A stretch of 42,387 nucleotides of DNA from Marinilabiliaceae bacterium (GCA_016342595.1 JAEINY010000025.1:1-42387); one strand, 5' to 3'; numbered from the stretch's first letter, positions 7,503 through 16,116 are shown. Made by a program: numbers and translations. Notes: generated by a model not told the origin, from the sequence alone.

Positions 7503-9118
7503 GGAGCTACCCCATTTAAAATACCACCTTCACAACCATTTGGAAAGGGAATCTCAAGAAACGATGAGACTGTAGGAGCGACATCTGTCATCGGAACAGG
7601 CTCGAACACATTCTGACGTGCGACTTTCCAACCATAAAACACCAAAGGTAATTTAGAGGATGTCCAATGGCGATACACCAACGATCCACCTGTCAATTCT
7701 TCGTTCCAGCCCGGTTGCAGGCGAATCAAAATATCACCCGATCGTTTGGGATGATAATTGAGCTTTAAACTTTGAAGGGCTGCCAGATTTGACGAAGCCG
7801 ACATGAGTTCCGAAGCAGGCATGGCATAAGCAACACCCTCCACTTGCATTAAAAAACGGGCCGACTCTTCCAGTATTGATTCAATAGAAATTTTGGATTG
7901 CTCCAGCAATTCATGATTGAGATAGACCTGGCCATCATGATAAGCCTTAACCCATCGTCCCTGACCATGAATGGCCATTAAGTAAAGATTTAATAAGGAC
8001 GCTGCTTTAGTGCCATTAAACACTCCACTTGGAATGTTACCTCTTTTATAATCTTCAGTTGTTCGGATAGGCGAAGAGATACCTGTTAATACCAACAAAG
8101 TTTTCTCTAAACCCACTTGCTCATCAATAATATTAACTAAATCAGCGATCTCCAGATCCAATCGCAACAACATATCTTCTGTCTCTGCCTCAAATGCAGA
8201 AGCCTCCTTCCGGAACACACTTTTCGTTGTAAATTGAAGCGTCAACACATCCGGCACCTCATCTTTACCCAATTTACTATTGATAATATGATTCACTGCA
8301 AAATCACGCACCAGCTTGTTCCCATACGGAGAATTAATAACCGCCGCATAAGGCTGATTTCCTTTCTCTTTTTTTAAGGTATACAAAAAGGTATGATCGC
8401 CCGGAAGCGCATCACTAAAATACTTTAGCTGGTGATACTCACGCAAATCATTTAATGGCCCCCATTCGCGCTCACTATAAACATCTGCTAATTGTTTGGC
8501 ATTAAATTCAGTCAACCAATGCGGCCCTGGCTCCACCAAGGTATCCCTTAAAACCTGAAACTGTCCGGTAGCACTATTCATACAAATAACATCATCAGGC
8601 GCATGACCACCGGCCCAAACCAGACAATCCGGATTTAATCCAATAGCTGATACATTTGCAGCGCCATTGTGCATCCACTTTAATTCATCTACCAAAGTAG
8701 AAGTTAACAACTGGTCTGTTCCAGGCAATAATGGAATTGTGTCGTTACTACTGAATTGATTTGTTCCAAGTGTTGCATCCACTTCTAATCCACGTAACCG
8801 ATCATACCACTTATCCGATATAATGCCATGAGTGGCGGCATAAGCCCCGCTGAAAAAAGTTGACAAATGACTGCCGGCATAGACCGATCCGGCCGGGTAA
8901 TAAGCATGCCGAAAAAAGGATCCTCCGTTCATCAGGCGATTAAAACCATCATCAGTGAACTTATCCCGAAAGGCAATGAGTTGATCAGTACTCAACTCAT
9001 CAACCTGAATAAATACAACTAAACGAGGTCGCTGCGAAACAATACGATGCTGCGCCAACGTGGAAATTGAAACAAAAACCAATAAAAGATATAGAAAAGG
9101 ATACTTTATACTATTCAT
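7499..9118 (-). CDS. PafA-like alkaline phosphatase superfamily protein, probably catalytically dead
   Basis: 539 residues with a signal peptide (to about residue 23, STLAQ), so periplasmic or outer-membrane exposed. The scaffold follows PafA-type alkaline phosphatases: FIQVDEL, DGFNRLMNGGSFFRHAYYP, THGIISDKWYD, SPYGNKLVRDFAV, VGLEKTLLVLTG, PLVFYGWKV. The catalytic features are mostly gone. The STDYIGH-type ligand motif reads TTKSVFR (about 297-303), the ADHG motif reads TGISS (about 345-349), the KDR substrate motif reads LNPD, and the late YDTHVP histidine region reads SSKLP. Only the first aspartate (Asp40) and possible nucleophile serines (78, 83) remain. The frame opens at 9151, but a -7 element at 9139-9146 places the start at 9118, where the signal peptide begins. 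A pseudoenzyme role is inference. Confidence 0.8.
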   Translation of the reverse strand: MNSIKYPFLYLLLVFVSISTLAQHRIVSQRPRLVVFIQVDELSTDQLIAFRDKFTDDGFNRLMNGGSFFRHAYYPAGSVYAGSHLSTFFSGAYAATHGIISDKWYDRLRGLEVDATLGTNQFSSNDTIPLLPGTDQLLTSTLVDELKWMHNGAANVSAIGLNPDCLVWAGGHAPDDVICMNSATGQFQVLRDTLVEPGPHWLTEFNAKQLADVYSEREWGPLNDLREYHQLKYFSDALPGDHTFLYTLKKEKGNQPYAAVINSPYGNKLVRDFAVNHIINSKLGKDEVPDVLTLQFTTKSVFRKEASAFEAETEDMLLRLDLEIADLVNIIDEQVGLEKTLLVLTGISSPIRTTEDYKRGNIPSGVFNGTKAASLLNLYLMAIHGQGRWVKAYHDGQVYLNHELLEQSKISIESILEESARFLMQVEGVAYAMPASELMSASSNLAALQSLKLNYHPKRSGDILIRLQPGWNEELTGGSLVYRHWTSSKLPLVFYGWKVARQNVFEPVPMTDVAPTVSSFLEIPFPNGCEGGILNGVAP

Positions 9119-9146
9119 GCCCGATAAATTTACCGGGCCAAATATA
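9119..9146 (-). promoter_or_regulatory. Promoter with palindromic operator at the PafA-like gene
   Basis: The minus strand has TATATTTG (plus 9139-9146), an exact -7 match, so transcription would begin near 9132. The 20-bp near-palindrome GCCCGATAAATTTACCGGGC (9119-9138) lies directly between the -7 element and the ATG and covers the expected start of transcription. This leaves a leader of only about 15 nt. It could be a repressor site or an mRNA hairpin hiding the start codon. Confidence 0.5.
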
Positions 9147-9238
9147 ACCATAGAACAGCTATTATAAAATCAATAAGCACTAAGAAGACGGAATTCTTTT
9201 AGAACTCGAGTGCTGGTGGTAGTTGATAAGAAAGTCTC

Positions 9239-9417
9239 CCTGCATGATGCAGGAAGGTTTGCTGCCCGCAGATTTTCTTCTTGCAAAGTGCAGGGCGGTT
9301 TCCTCACCAAAGATATCTTTCCTGCAGCTTGCAGGACGCGTTCCGCTTAAAAAGATTTTTGCCTGCAGCCTGCACGAAGGATTCCTTACGGAAGGATGTG
9401 TTCCTGCAGCATGCATG
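9239..9417. repeat. 41-bp tandem array with a palindromic core, five units
   Basis: Five copies of a 15-bp imperfect palindrome, consensus CCTGCAnnnTGCAGG, start at 9239, 9280, 9321, 9362 and 9403, exactly 41 bp apart. The 26-bp spacers are also related, with a shared ending like AAAGATnTnTTT. A more decayed unit may precede at 9198. The fifth core runs up to the DUF190 stop codon. Because 41 is not a multiple of three, the open frames crossing it on both strands are not genes. Function is unknown: protein-binding array, structured 3' UTR of the DUF190 transcript, or minisatellite. Confidence 0.8.
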
Positions 9418-9765
9418 TTAATCACGTTTTTTATACCGGATGACATCCACACTTTCTACATACATGATACCTCCGCATCCTGATTTATCAAACAGTTTAG
9501 AGACAATTTCAGCGAAATCATAGATCCGCTCTTCCCGGTCTACCATTTCTAATATAATCGGCACCTCCTCCGATAGGGTAAATACTTTAACACTGTGCAC
9601 AATACTATCGGCACCATAAGACATGAATCCCTTGGTAACAGTTACCCCTGCCAATTTGTATTTCTTTGCTGCAAAAACGATGGCTTCAAACAATGGTCGC
9701 TGATATACACGGTCGCTTTCCCCGGTAATAATCGTTAACTTCTTCGCATCTCCTTCAAGTACCAT
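9418..9765 (-). CDS. DUF190 domain-containing protein
   Basis: A 115-residue cytoplasmic protein matching the DUF190 family: GDAKKLTIITGESDRVY, then GVTVTKGFMSYGADSIVH, and PIILEMVDREERI. The fold is ferredoxin-like and P-II-like, and the family is often encoded next to CrcB fluoride channels, with a proposed signalling role. No crcB is present here; the gene stands alone between the 41-bp array and the fusA2 intergenic region. No function is assigned. Confidence 0.88.
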   Translation of the reverse strand: MVLEGDAKKLTIITGESDRVYQRPLFEAIVFAAKKYKLAGVTVTKGFMSYGADSIVHSVKVFTLSEEVPIILEMVDREERIYDFAEIVSKLFDKSGCGGIMYVESVDVIRYKKRD

Positions 9766-9985
9766 AATTGTGCAAGGTTTAATTTAATTGCATGAATCAA
9801 ATTACGCATTAAACCTTATAAATTCAACCTCTATTTGACAAGGCTCCTAAAACTTATTCTTTTCATTTTTATCGAAACAAGCCCCTAATTCGCATTAAGC
9901 ATTTAATTTCACAAAAATTTGGCAATTAACTTTTCCAAATAATCAGCACGCAATATGCACTGGATACAGTCTTCTTTAACCCCAT

Positions 9986-10020
9986 TTAACTTGGATGTTA
10001 TCCAAATATTACTAATTTTA
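9986..10020 (+). promoter_or_regulatory. Probable fusA2 promoter with inverted repeat over the -33 element
   Basis: TTG at 9991-9993, a 19-bp spacer and TAATTTTA at 10013-10020 resemble the Bacteroidota promoter (last base of TAnnTTTG differs). The TTG is the first base triplet of the perfect inverted repeat TTGGAT-GTT-ATCCAA (9991-10005), a good candidate for an activator or repressor site. The rest of 9766-10066 holds no gene. Confidence 0.45.
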
Positions 10021-10066
10021 CAAAAACCCAATTTACCTTTTATTAATAACTCTAAAATGACGATTT

Positions 10067-12226
10067 ATGAAAGTGTATCAAGCTGATCAAATAAAAAACT
10101 TAGCGCTGCTCGGTAGTAGCGGCTCGGGTAAAACCACTCTCGCAGAAACAATGCTATTTGAGGGTGGGGTCATTAGCCGTCGAGGCGACATTGACAGCAA
10201 CAATACAGTATCTGATTATCACCGGGTGGAACATGAATATGGCTACTCGGTTTTTTCATCCGTATTGTTCACCGAATATCTGGGTAAAAAGCTCAATTTC
10301 ATTGACTGTCCCGGATCGGACGATTTCATTACCGGTGCCATCACATCCCTTAATGTGACTGACACTGCCTTGATGATTTTAAACGCGACACAAGGCGTAG
10401 AGGTAGGAACGGAAAACCTATTCCGTTATACAGAGCAATACCAGAAACCTGTCATCTTTGTGATGAATCATCTGGACAGCGAAAAAGCCAATTATGAACA
10501 AACCATTGAAAATGCCCAGGTTTCCTTTGGCAGTAAAGTTGTTGTTGTTCAATATCCGGTTTCTGTGGGTCCGGATTTTAATGCATTGGTAGATGTATTA
10601 AAAATGAAAATGTATCAATGGGGACCGGATGGTGGCGAACCAGAAATACTGGATATCCCGGCATCAGAAAAAGAAAAGGCCGATGAACTTCACAATGCAT
10701 TAGTTGAAGCCGCAGCTGAGAATGACGAGTCATTAATGGAATTATTCTTCGAAGAAGGAACCTTAAACGAAGATCAGATGCGTCAGGGCATTAAGAAAGG
10801 ATTAATTGCCCGAGACTTATTTCCGGTATTCTGTGTATCGGCTAAGAAAGATATGGGAGCCCGGCGTTTAATGGAATTTCTGGGTAATGTAGTGCCCAAC
10901 GTATCTGAAATGCCGCTACCTAAAACAAAAAATGATGAAGAAGTGAAATGCGATCCAAATGGACCAACCTCTATCTTCATCTTCAAAACCTCTATTGAGC
11001 CTCACTTGGGTGAAGTCTCCTTTTTTAAGGTGATGTCCGGAAAGATCGAGGAAGGCATGGACCTCATCAACAAAAACAAAGAAGCAAAAGAACGTATTGC
11101 CCAACTTTATTGCGTGGCAGCTAACAACAGACATAAAGTTTCAGAGCTTGTTGCAGGGGACATTGGCGCCACTGTAAAACTGAAAGAAACACACACCGGA
11201 CATACATTAAATACCAAAGGGTGTGATTTTTTGTTCAATCCCATTGAATATCCAAACCCTAAATATCGCACGGCGATCAGCGCTGTTAATGACAATGATG
11301 ATGAGAAGTTAGGTGAAGTTCTTCAGCGTATGCACGAAGAGGATCCTACATTAGTGATCGAATACTCCAAAGAACTCAAACAAATCATCGTGCACGGACA
11401 AGGCGAGTTCCACCTGAACACCATAAAGTGGCGCATAGAAAATAATGATAAGATTGAAATCGAATTCCATAATCCACGTATCCCCTATCGGGAAACCATC
11501 ACAAAAGTGGCCCGCGCCGATTACCGCCATAAAAAGCAGTCTGGTGGATCTGGTCAGTTTGGGGAGGTTCATATGATCATTGAACCTTATTACGAAGGCA
11601 TGGATACGCCTGCCACAATGAAAGTAGAAGGCCAGGAAATAAAACTCAACGTGCGTGACACAGACGTCGTCGAACTCTCCTGGGGTGGAAAATTAGTTTA
11701 CAATAACTGTATTGTGGGTGGTTCGATTGATAATCGCTTCATGCCCGCCATTCTGAAAGGCATCATGGAACGCATGGAAGAAGGACCACTTACAGGTTCA
11801 TATGCACGCGATATCAGAGTATTCGTATATGACGGCAAGATGCACGCGGTAGATTCCAATGAAATCTCATTTAAACTTGCCGGTCGAAATGCTTTTAGCA
11901 CAGCCTTCAAGAATGCCGGCCCTAAGATTTTAGAACCAGTATATGATGTTGAAGTAAAGGTTCCAAGCGACAGAATGGGTGATGTAATGAGTGATTTACA
12001 AGGTCGCCGCGCCCTAATCGAAGGCATGTCCAGTGAAAAAGGATTTGAAGTAATCAAAGCCAAAGTACCGTTAAAGGAAATGAACAAATATTCTACGTCT
12101 TTAAGCAGTATCTCTGGTGGTAGAGCCTTTTATACCATGACTTTTTCCAAATACGATAAAGTACCGCCTGAAGTTCAAGAGCAACTATTGGCAACTTATG
12201 AAAAAGAACAGGCTGAAACCGTTTAA
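10067..12226 (+). CDS. fusA2: Elongation factor G paralogue (EF-G2), GTPase residues lost
   Basis: A 719-residue full-length EF-G-like translation factor with G domain, domain II, III, IV (about residues 480-600) and V. The P-loop is GSSGSGKTT (16-24). Switch II reads DCPGSDDF (80-87) where active EF-G has DTPGHVDF, so the GTP-activating histidine is Ser84. Switch I reads EHEYGYSVFSS rather than QERGITITAA. The base-contact motif is NHLD (134-137) rather than NKxD. This fits the Bacteroides EF-G2 type, reported to support translocation without GTP hydrolysis and to be needed under carbon starvation. The gene stands alone between its own promoter region and a strong terminator. The housekeeping EF-G would be elsewhere. 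Confidence 0.9.
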   Translation: MKVYQADQIKNLALLGSSGSGKTTLAETMLFEGGVISRRGDIDSNNTVSDYHRVEHEYGYSVFSSVLFTEYLGKKLNFIDCPGSDDFITGAITSLNVTDTALMILNATQGVEVGTENLFRYTEQYQKPVIFVMNHLDSEKANYEQTIENAQVSFGSKVVVVQYPVSVGPDFNALVDVLKMKMYQWGPDGGEPEILDIPASEKEKADELHNALVEAAAENDESLMELFFEEGTLNEDQMRQGIKKGLIARDLFPVFCVSAKKDMGARRLMEFLGNVVPNVSEMPLPKTKNDEEVKCDPNGPTSIFIFKTSIEPHLGEVSFFKVMSGKIEEGMDLINKNKEAKERIAQLYCVAANNRHKVSELVAGDIGATVKLKETHTGHTLNTKGCDFLFNPIEYPNPKYRTAISAVNDNDDEKLGEVLQRMHEEDPTLVIEYSKELKQIIVHGQGEFHLNTIKWRIENNDKIEIEFHNPRIPYRETITKVARADYRHKKQSGGSGQFGEVHMIIEPYYEGMDTPATMKVEGQEIKLNVRDTDVVELSWGGKLVYNNCIVGGSIDNRFMPAILKGIMERMEEGPLTGSYARDIRVFVYDGKMHAVDSNEISFKLAGRNAFSTAFKNAGPKILEPVYDVEVKVPSDRMGDVMSDLQGRRALIEGMSSEKGFEVIKAKVPLKEMNKYSTSLSSISGGRAFYTMTFSKYDKVPPEVQEQLLATYEKEQAETV

Positions 12227-12242
12227 AATATTAGCAAAAACG

Positions 12243-12277
12243 AAAAAGGTGAATCCAAAATGGATTCACCTTTTTTT
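12243..12277 (+). terminator. Intrinsic terminator of fusA2
   Basis: Stem GGTGAATCCA (12248-12257) with TGGATTCACC (12261-12270), loop AAA, followed by seven T. Flanking A/T runs extend the stem. It lies 17 bp after the fusA2 stop. Its upstream A-run means it could also stop leftward transcripts. Confidence 0.9.
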
Positions 12278-12303
12278 ATGGATTCACACTCACCCAAAAA
12301 CAG

Positions 12304-12338
12304 CATAAAAAAAGGTGATCACCGCCGCAATCACCTTT
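12304..12338 (-). terminator. Intrinsic terminator of the 12362-13654 gene
   Basis: Read on the minus strand: AAAGGTGAT, a 10-nt loop, ATCACCTTT, then seven T. It lies 24 bp after the stop codon and faces the fusA2 terminator, so the two convergent transcripts are insulated from each other. Confidence 0.85.
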
Positions 12339-12361
12339 ATATCATCAATAAAAACAAATTT

Positions 12362-13654
12362 TTATGCAGTAACATCCATTCGCATCTCCATTTCCATCAA
12401 AAAGCGCTCTAACTCATCTGTAAATCGATCAAAGTTTTGTTCGAAGAAGGTCTCAACACTAATTTTGGAACCATCACTAAACTCAAACTGCAGCCCAACA
12501 TCCCAATAAGATTCATTTTTTTCAATTTCTATCCCCAATTGAGAATCATAATAGCTATAAACATCTTTTTTAAAAACAGCTTGAGCATGAGCTTTCGCAA
12601 GAACCCCTCCATCAACGTACTTCAATTTAAAATCAACATTCTCATTAATTACAGTGGCTAATTTTTCCATCTGAGCCTGCTCCTCAGCAGCAGACAAAAC
12701 CTGCCCAGACTCATTTACGGCTTCAATTTCAGAGATGACAGGAAAGAGTTTATCACCATCTACTTGCCCGACTATCTCCACACCCTTTATCCGGAAAGTA
12801 GTTTCAATATTTTCAAACGGATAGTCACCACTCAAATCCTCTTTTGCCAGCATCTCTATCAAATGCTCCAATATTACATTTTCTTCATTCGATATTTTAT
12901 AATGCCAACGCGCGTTATTATCCTTTCTCCCCAATTCCGCTATAAAAGAAAACGGAAGCGGATTAAAAGTGATGGCCACATCATCAAATCGTCCATCCTG
13001 GGAGAAGTCGTTAATAATATTGCTAGTCGCCACCAGTTCCTCATCAACATGCATGGAAAAATACAACTCCTGAATCATTTCATCAACTACCAGTCCTTCT
13101 CCCAAACTTTCACCACTACCAGGAAATTCACCTGTATGCACTTTAAAACCATAAAAACGAATGGTCGCATTATTAATTTTCGAAGTGGCTAAAGAAGGGA
13201 ACTTATAAATGATTTCATCACCCTCAACGGACGTTCTTAAAAAGTCATTAAAAGCAGGATTCCATTCCCAAACTCCTTTTCCTTCGTTCCACATGGACGA
13301 AAAAATACCCCCCTCATTATAAGCGATACTTTTTAACAGCTCAAATTGCTGATCCATTGACTTTTCTTGCCCCATGGCATTACCAACACCTGCAATAGCA
13401 CCCAATAGTCTATTTCGAGCCGGCAGCGGTTGATCGCCTAACATTTTCGCCATCTCCATACCAGTAACAGCAAATGTAGTATTGGATAAATCACGTAAAT
13501 CACCAATTAAAGCCAAGCCTTCATTTTCAATATTCTGCTTATCTTGTTCAACCCCCAAATCACTAAAAGCTTCAGATGTCTCATCTTCACTGCACGCCCC
13601 AAAAACCATTATTCCCGCAGCAATCAGCCACAAAAATTTTGATAAATATCTCAT
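12362..13654 (-). CDS. Lipoprotein of unknown function
   Basis: 430 residues starting MRYLSKFLWLIAAGIMVFGA with the lipobox cysteine at 21 and an acidic mature start SEDETSEAFSDLG. The body is soluble, rich in acidic residues and beta-type segments, with no membrane helix. The C-terminal part has FSDGSKISVETFFEQNFD and ends in a Met/Glu-rich helix. I do not recognise the family. The frame opens at 13729, but the signal peptide fixes the start at the ATG at 13654. It is a single-gene unit with its own terminator. It should be anchored to the periplasmic or surface side of the outer membrane. Confidence 0.8.
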   Translation of the reverse strand: MRYLSKFLWLIAAGIMVFGACSEDETSEAFSDLGVEQDKQNIENEGLALIGDLRDLSNTTFAVTGMEMAKMLGDQPLPARNRLLGAIAGVGNAMGQEKSMDQQFELLKSIAYNEGGIFSSMWNEGKGVWEWNPAFNDFLRTSVEGDEIIYKFPSLATSKINNATIRFYGFKVHTGEFPGSGESLGEGLVVDEMIQELYFSMHVDEELVATSNIINDFSQDGRFDDVAITFNPLPFSFIAELGRKDNNARWHYKISNEENVILEHLIEMLAKEDLSGDYPFENIETTFRIKGVEIVGQVDGDKLFPVISEIEAVNESGQVLSAAEEQAQMEKLATVINENVDFKLKYVDGGVLAKAHAQAVFKKDVYSYYDSQLGIEIEKNESYWDVGLQFEFSDGSKISVETFFEQNFDRFTDELERFLMEMEMRMDVTA

Positions 13655-14562
13655 GATAAAACTGTTAAATTCTTGTTTCCCGTTAATACAAATGTCGACT
13701 AGGTTGTACCCGTTGTTACTATTAGACAACAGTACGGTAGCTTACACGTACGAGCAATACGAGAAAACATTCAGAGAGTTTATCTCTGACAATAATTATC
13801 ATGATTACATCTTCCCAATACACATTAATAACAGATCAGCTGAAAGAAATCAATTCGCAAGGAGAAGCACCATTCGAATCTTTTCAAACACACCACCCCT
13901 CTTTAAATACCTAAAAATGCGTCACTTTATCCTGCATTTAAATAATCACAGCATGAACCTGTTCTTTTAAATGCAACCGCTCATCCTTAAACAGTACATT
14001 AAAATAAGGCTTTGACTGGACTTATAATTTCCATAGAAATAGCTGCCAGAAGCACGATTGTGACCAGTTTGCGTGGATAAGGTTTTCGTATCCGGATACA
14101 ATGGTTAATACTGCCCAAAATAAAACTGAAATCTCTTTTCCTTTTCTAATCATTCACCTAACCGCATTCCTAGCCCCTCCACCTATTTTGATTTCATTCG
14201 ATAACTCACAGCTACTAAGGATTCGATAAGAAGTGGATAATTGCATCCCATTTAAATTACGGTACAAAGGCATATCTCCACCTATATTCACTACAATTCT
14301 TGAATGTAGAATGAAAGACAATCCAGGATTCAATTAGTCATACAACTCAAAAAACTAGCCAGTCAATGCCAAACTACTAAAGCAATCCACTACCAACAAG
14401 CGTACTGATTGGTTTATCTCCCCATAATAACCATCTCCTTTCCCCTATAGGGACAACACAATAGATCGTTCGATCCATGCCAGCGGATCGTACGATCCAA
14501 CTTGCTGTACCGCCTTAGTAGCAAACCCCATCCTTAGGTAGTCATGGCCCCGTATCCATATA
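13655..14562. other. Long intergenic region with small palindromes, no gene seen
   Basis: About 900 bp without a convincing gene. The plus-strand open frame reaching 13970 has no start context or recognisable protein and is mostly the shadow of the lipoprotein gene. Noteworthy are CCCTATAGGG (14443-14452) and two related palindromes, AGATCGTTCGATCC (14463-14476) and GGATCGTACGATCC (14485-14498, perfect), spaced 22 bp apart. Confidence 0.6.
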
Positions 14563-14598
14563 GAAAAAGGTCATCCTCTTACGAAGATGACCTTTTTC
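14563..14598 (-). terminator. Intrinsic terminator of gltBD
   Basis: Perfect 13-bp arms GAAAAAGGTCATC (14563-14575) and GATGACCTTTTTC (14586-14598) around a 10-nt loop, 18 bp after the gltD stop on the minus strand, with the T-run inside the distal arm. It would work in both directions. Confidence 0.88.
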
Positions 14599-14616
14599 AA
14601 ACAGTAACAACCCTTA

Positions 14617-16041
14617 TTAAATCTCAGATAAATAGTGGTGCACTTTTTTAGCAGCTTCCCGCCCTTTTGCAATGGCAGTCACTACCAAACTGGCACCCGA
14701 TGCAGCATCTCCAGCTGCAAATACATTTGGCTGACTGGTTTGAAAACCATCATCCACTCTAATATTTCCTCGGCTATCCAACTCCAACTCCAACTCACTC
14801 ACCAAACCTTCATGCACAGGTGACACAAATCCCATGGATAAAAGCACCAATTCAGCATTGACGATGTGAGTAGTCTCTGGTTTCTCATTCATGATCCACT
14901 GGCCATTATCACCCTTCGACCATTCCACCTCAACCAATTCCACCTGCTTCACTTTTCCATTTTCACCGATGAACCGTTTGGTATTCAAGCTCCACTTACG
15001 CTCACAGCCTTCCTGATGAGAAGAGGAAGTCTTCTGTACATTAGGCCAATAGGGCCACGGATTTCCTGCCGCCCGTTTCTTTGGTGGTTGTGGTAATATT
15101 TCAATCTGAGTAACCAATTTGGCTTTTTGACGATTGGAGGTACCCACACAGTCACTTCCTGTATCACCACCACCAATCACCAATACCTCTTTACCCAGAG
15201 CCAGCAATCGTTCACCATTGGTAAAACTCTCACCCCGGTTCACTTTATTCTGCTGCTTGAGAAAATCCATGGCAAAATGGATCCCTTCCAGTTCTCGCCC
15301 TTCAACCGGCAAATCCCTTGGCTTCATAGCACCAATGGTTAACACCACAGCATCGAATGAGGTTAACAATTCTTTTCCGGCCAGATCCTCTCCAATAGCG
15401 GTACCGGTCTTGAATTCTATTCCTTCTTGCTCAAACACATGCAAACGCCGATCAATCACTTTTTTACTGAGTTTGAAATCCGGTATCCCATAGCGCAGCA
15501 AGCCACCAATGGCATCATCTTTTTCAAAAACAGTGACCGTATGTCCGGCTTGATTTAACAAATCAGCCACCGAAAGACCAGCAGGTCCGGAACCCACTAC
15601 GGCTACTTTTTTACCTGACCGATATTGGGGTATTTTTGGTGTAATATATCCCAAATGAAAAGCTTTCTCTACCACCGATGCCTCATTCTCACGGATGGTT
15701 ACCGCCTCTTCATGAATGGCCAGCACACATGATTTCTCACAGGGGTTAGGACAAATACGACCGGTAAACTCCGGAAAACTATTGGTCGAGTGCAGGATCT
15801 CACTGGCCAGTCTCCAATCTCCTTTATACACGGCATCCTGCCACTCAGGAATTTTACTCCCCACCGGACATGCCCAATGACAAAATGGAATACCACAATC
15901 CATACAACGTGAAGCCTGCTGTTGACGATCGACTTCATTTAATGTTTGCTCGACTTCACCGAAATCGTCAATGCGTTCGGCGATGGGACGATTGCCACCA
16001 TCTTTACGAGCTATATTAATAAATCCTCTTGGATCAGCCAT
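14617..16041 (-). CDS. gltD: Glutamate synthase small subunit
   Basis: 474 residues. It passes electrons from NAD(P)H through FAD and Fe-S clusters to GltB for glutamate synthesis from glutamine and 2-oxoglutarate. The N-terminal cluster domain has CMDCGIPFCHWACP and ICPNPCEKSC. The FAD site is VAVVGSGPAGLSVADLL (about 150), the NADPH site is VLVIGGGDTGSDCVGTSNR (about 290), and the C-terminal FAD contact is VFAAGDAASGASLV. The frame opens at 16101, but MADPRGFINIARKDG at 16041 is the normal family start. It follows gltB on the same strand after 222 bp, an unusually wide gap that holds a possible attenuator. Confidence 0.96.
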   Translation of the reverse strand: MADPRGFINIARKDGGNRPIAERIDDFGEVEQTLNEVDRQQQASRCMDCGIPFCHWACPVGSKIPEWQDAVYKGDWRLASEILHSTNSFPEFTGRICPNPCEKSCVLAIHEEAVTIRENEASVVEKAFHLGYITPKIPQYRSGKKVAVVGSGPAGLSVADLLNQAGHTVTVFEKDDAIGGLLRYGIPDFKLSKKVIDRRLHVFEQEGIEFKTGTAIGEDLAGKELLTSFDAVVLTIGAMKPRDLPVEGRELEGIHFAMDFLKQQNKVNRGESFTNGERLLALGKEVLVIGGGDTGSDCVGTSNRQKAKLVTQIEILPQPPKKRAAGNPWPYWPNVQKTSSSHQEGCERKWSLNTKRFIGENGKVKQVELVEVEWSKGDNGQWIMNEKPETTHIVNAELVLLSMGFVSPVHEGLVSELELELDSRGNIRVDDGFQTSQPNVFAAGDAASGASLVVTAIAKGREAAKKVHHYLSEI

Positions 16042-16050
16042 AATCTCACT

Positions 16051-16116
16051 ATTTTTAAAAAAGAAAACGGGAACGGCTCCGTTGAACCAACCTACACTCA
16101 TTCTCTTTGGTTCCCG
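16051..16116 (-). promoter_or_regulatory. Possible attenuator in the gltB-gltD gap
   Basis: On the minus strand CGGGAAC (16110-16116) pairs with GTTCCCG (16068-16074) and is followed by the U-rich tract TTTTCTTTTTT just before the gltD start. The region between the arms can form competing small hairpins, such as AACGG-CT-CCGTT (16072-16083). This looks like a terminator with alternatives; the long loop makes it uncertain. The remainder of the gap up to 16263 has no gene. Confidence 0.35.

Noticed and set aside
9180-9483. Overlapping open frames on both strands (86-90 residues) with repeated RNPSCR/KPSC-like peptides
   Set aside because: They arise from the 41-bp tandem array. The repeat period is not a multiple of three, so the peptide repeat changes frame between units, and no family is recognisable.
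13482-13970. Plus-strand open frame of 162 residues
   Set aside because: Its first half is antisense to the lipoprotein gene and the rest has no recognisable protein, promoter or start context.
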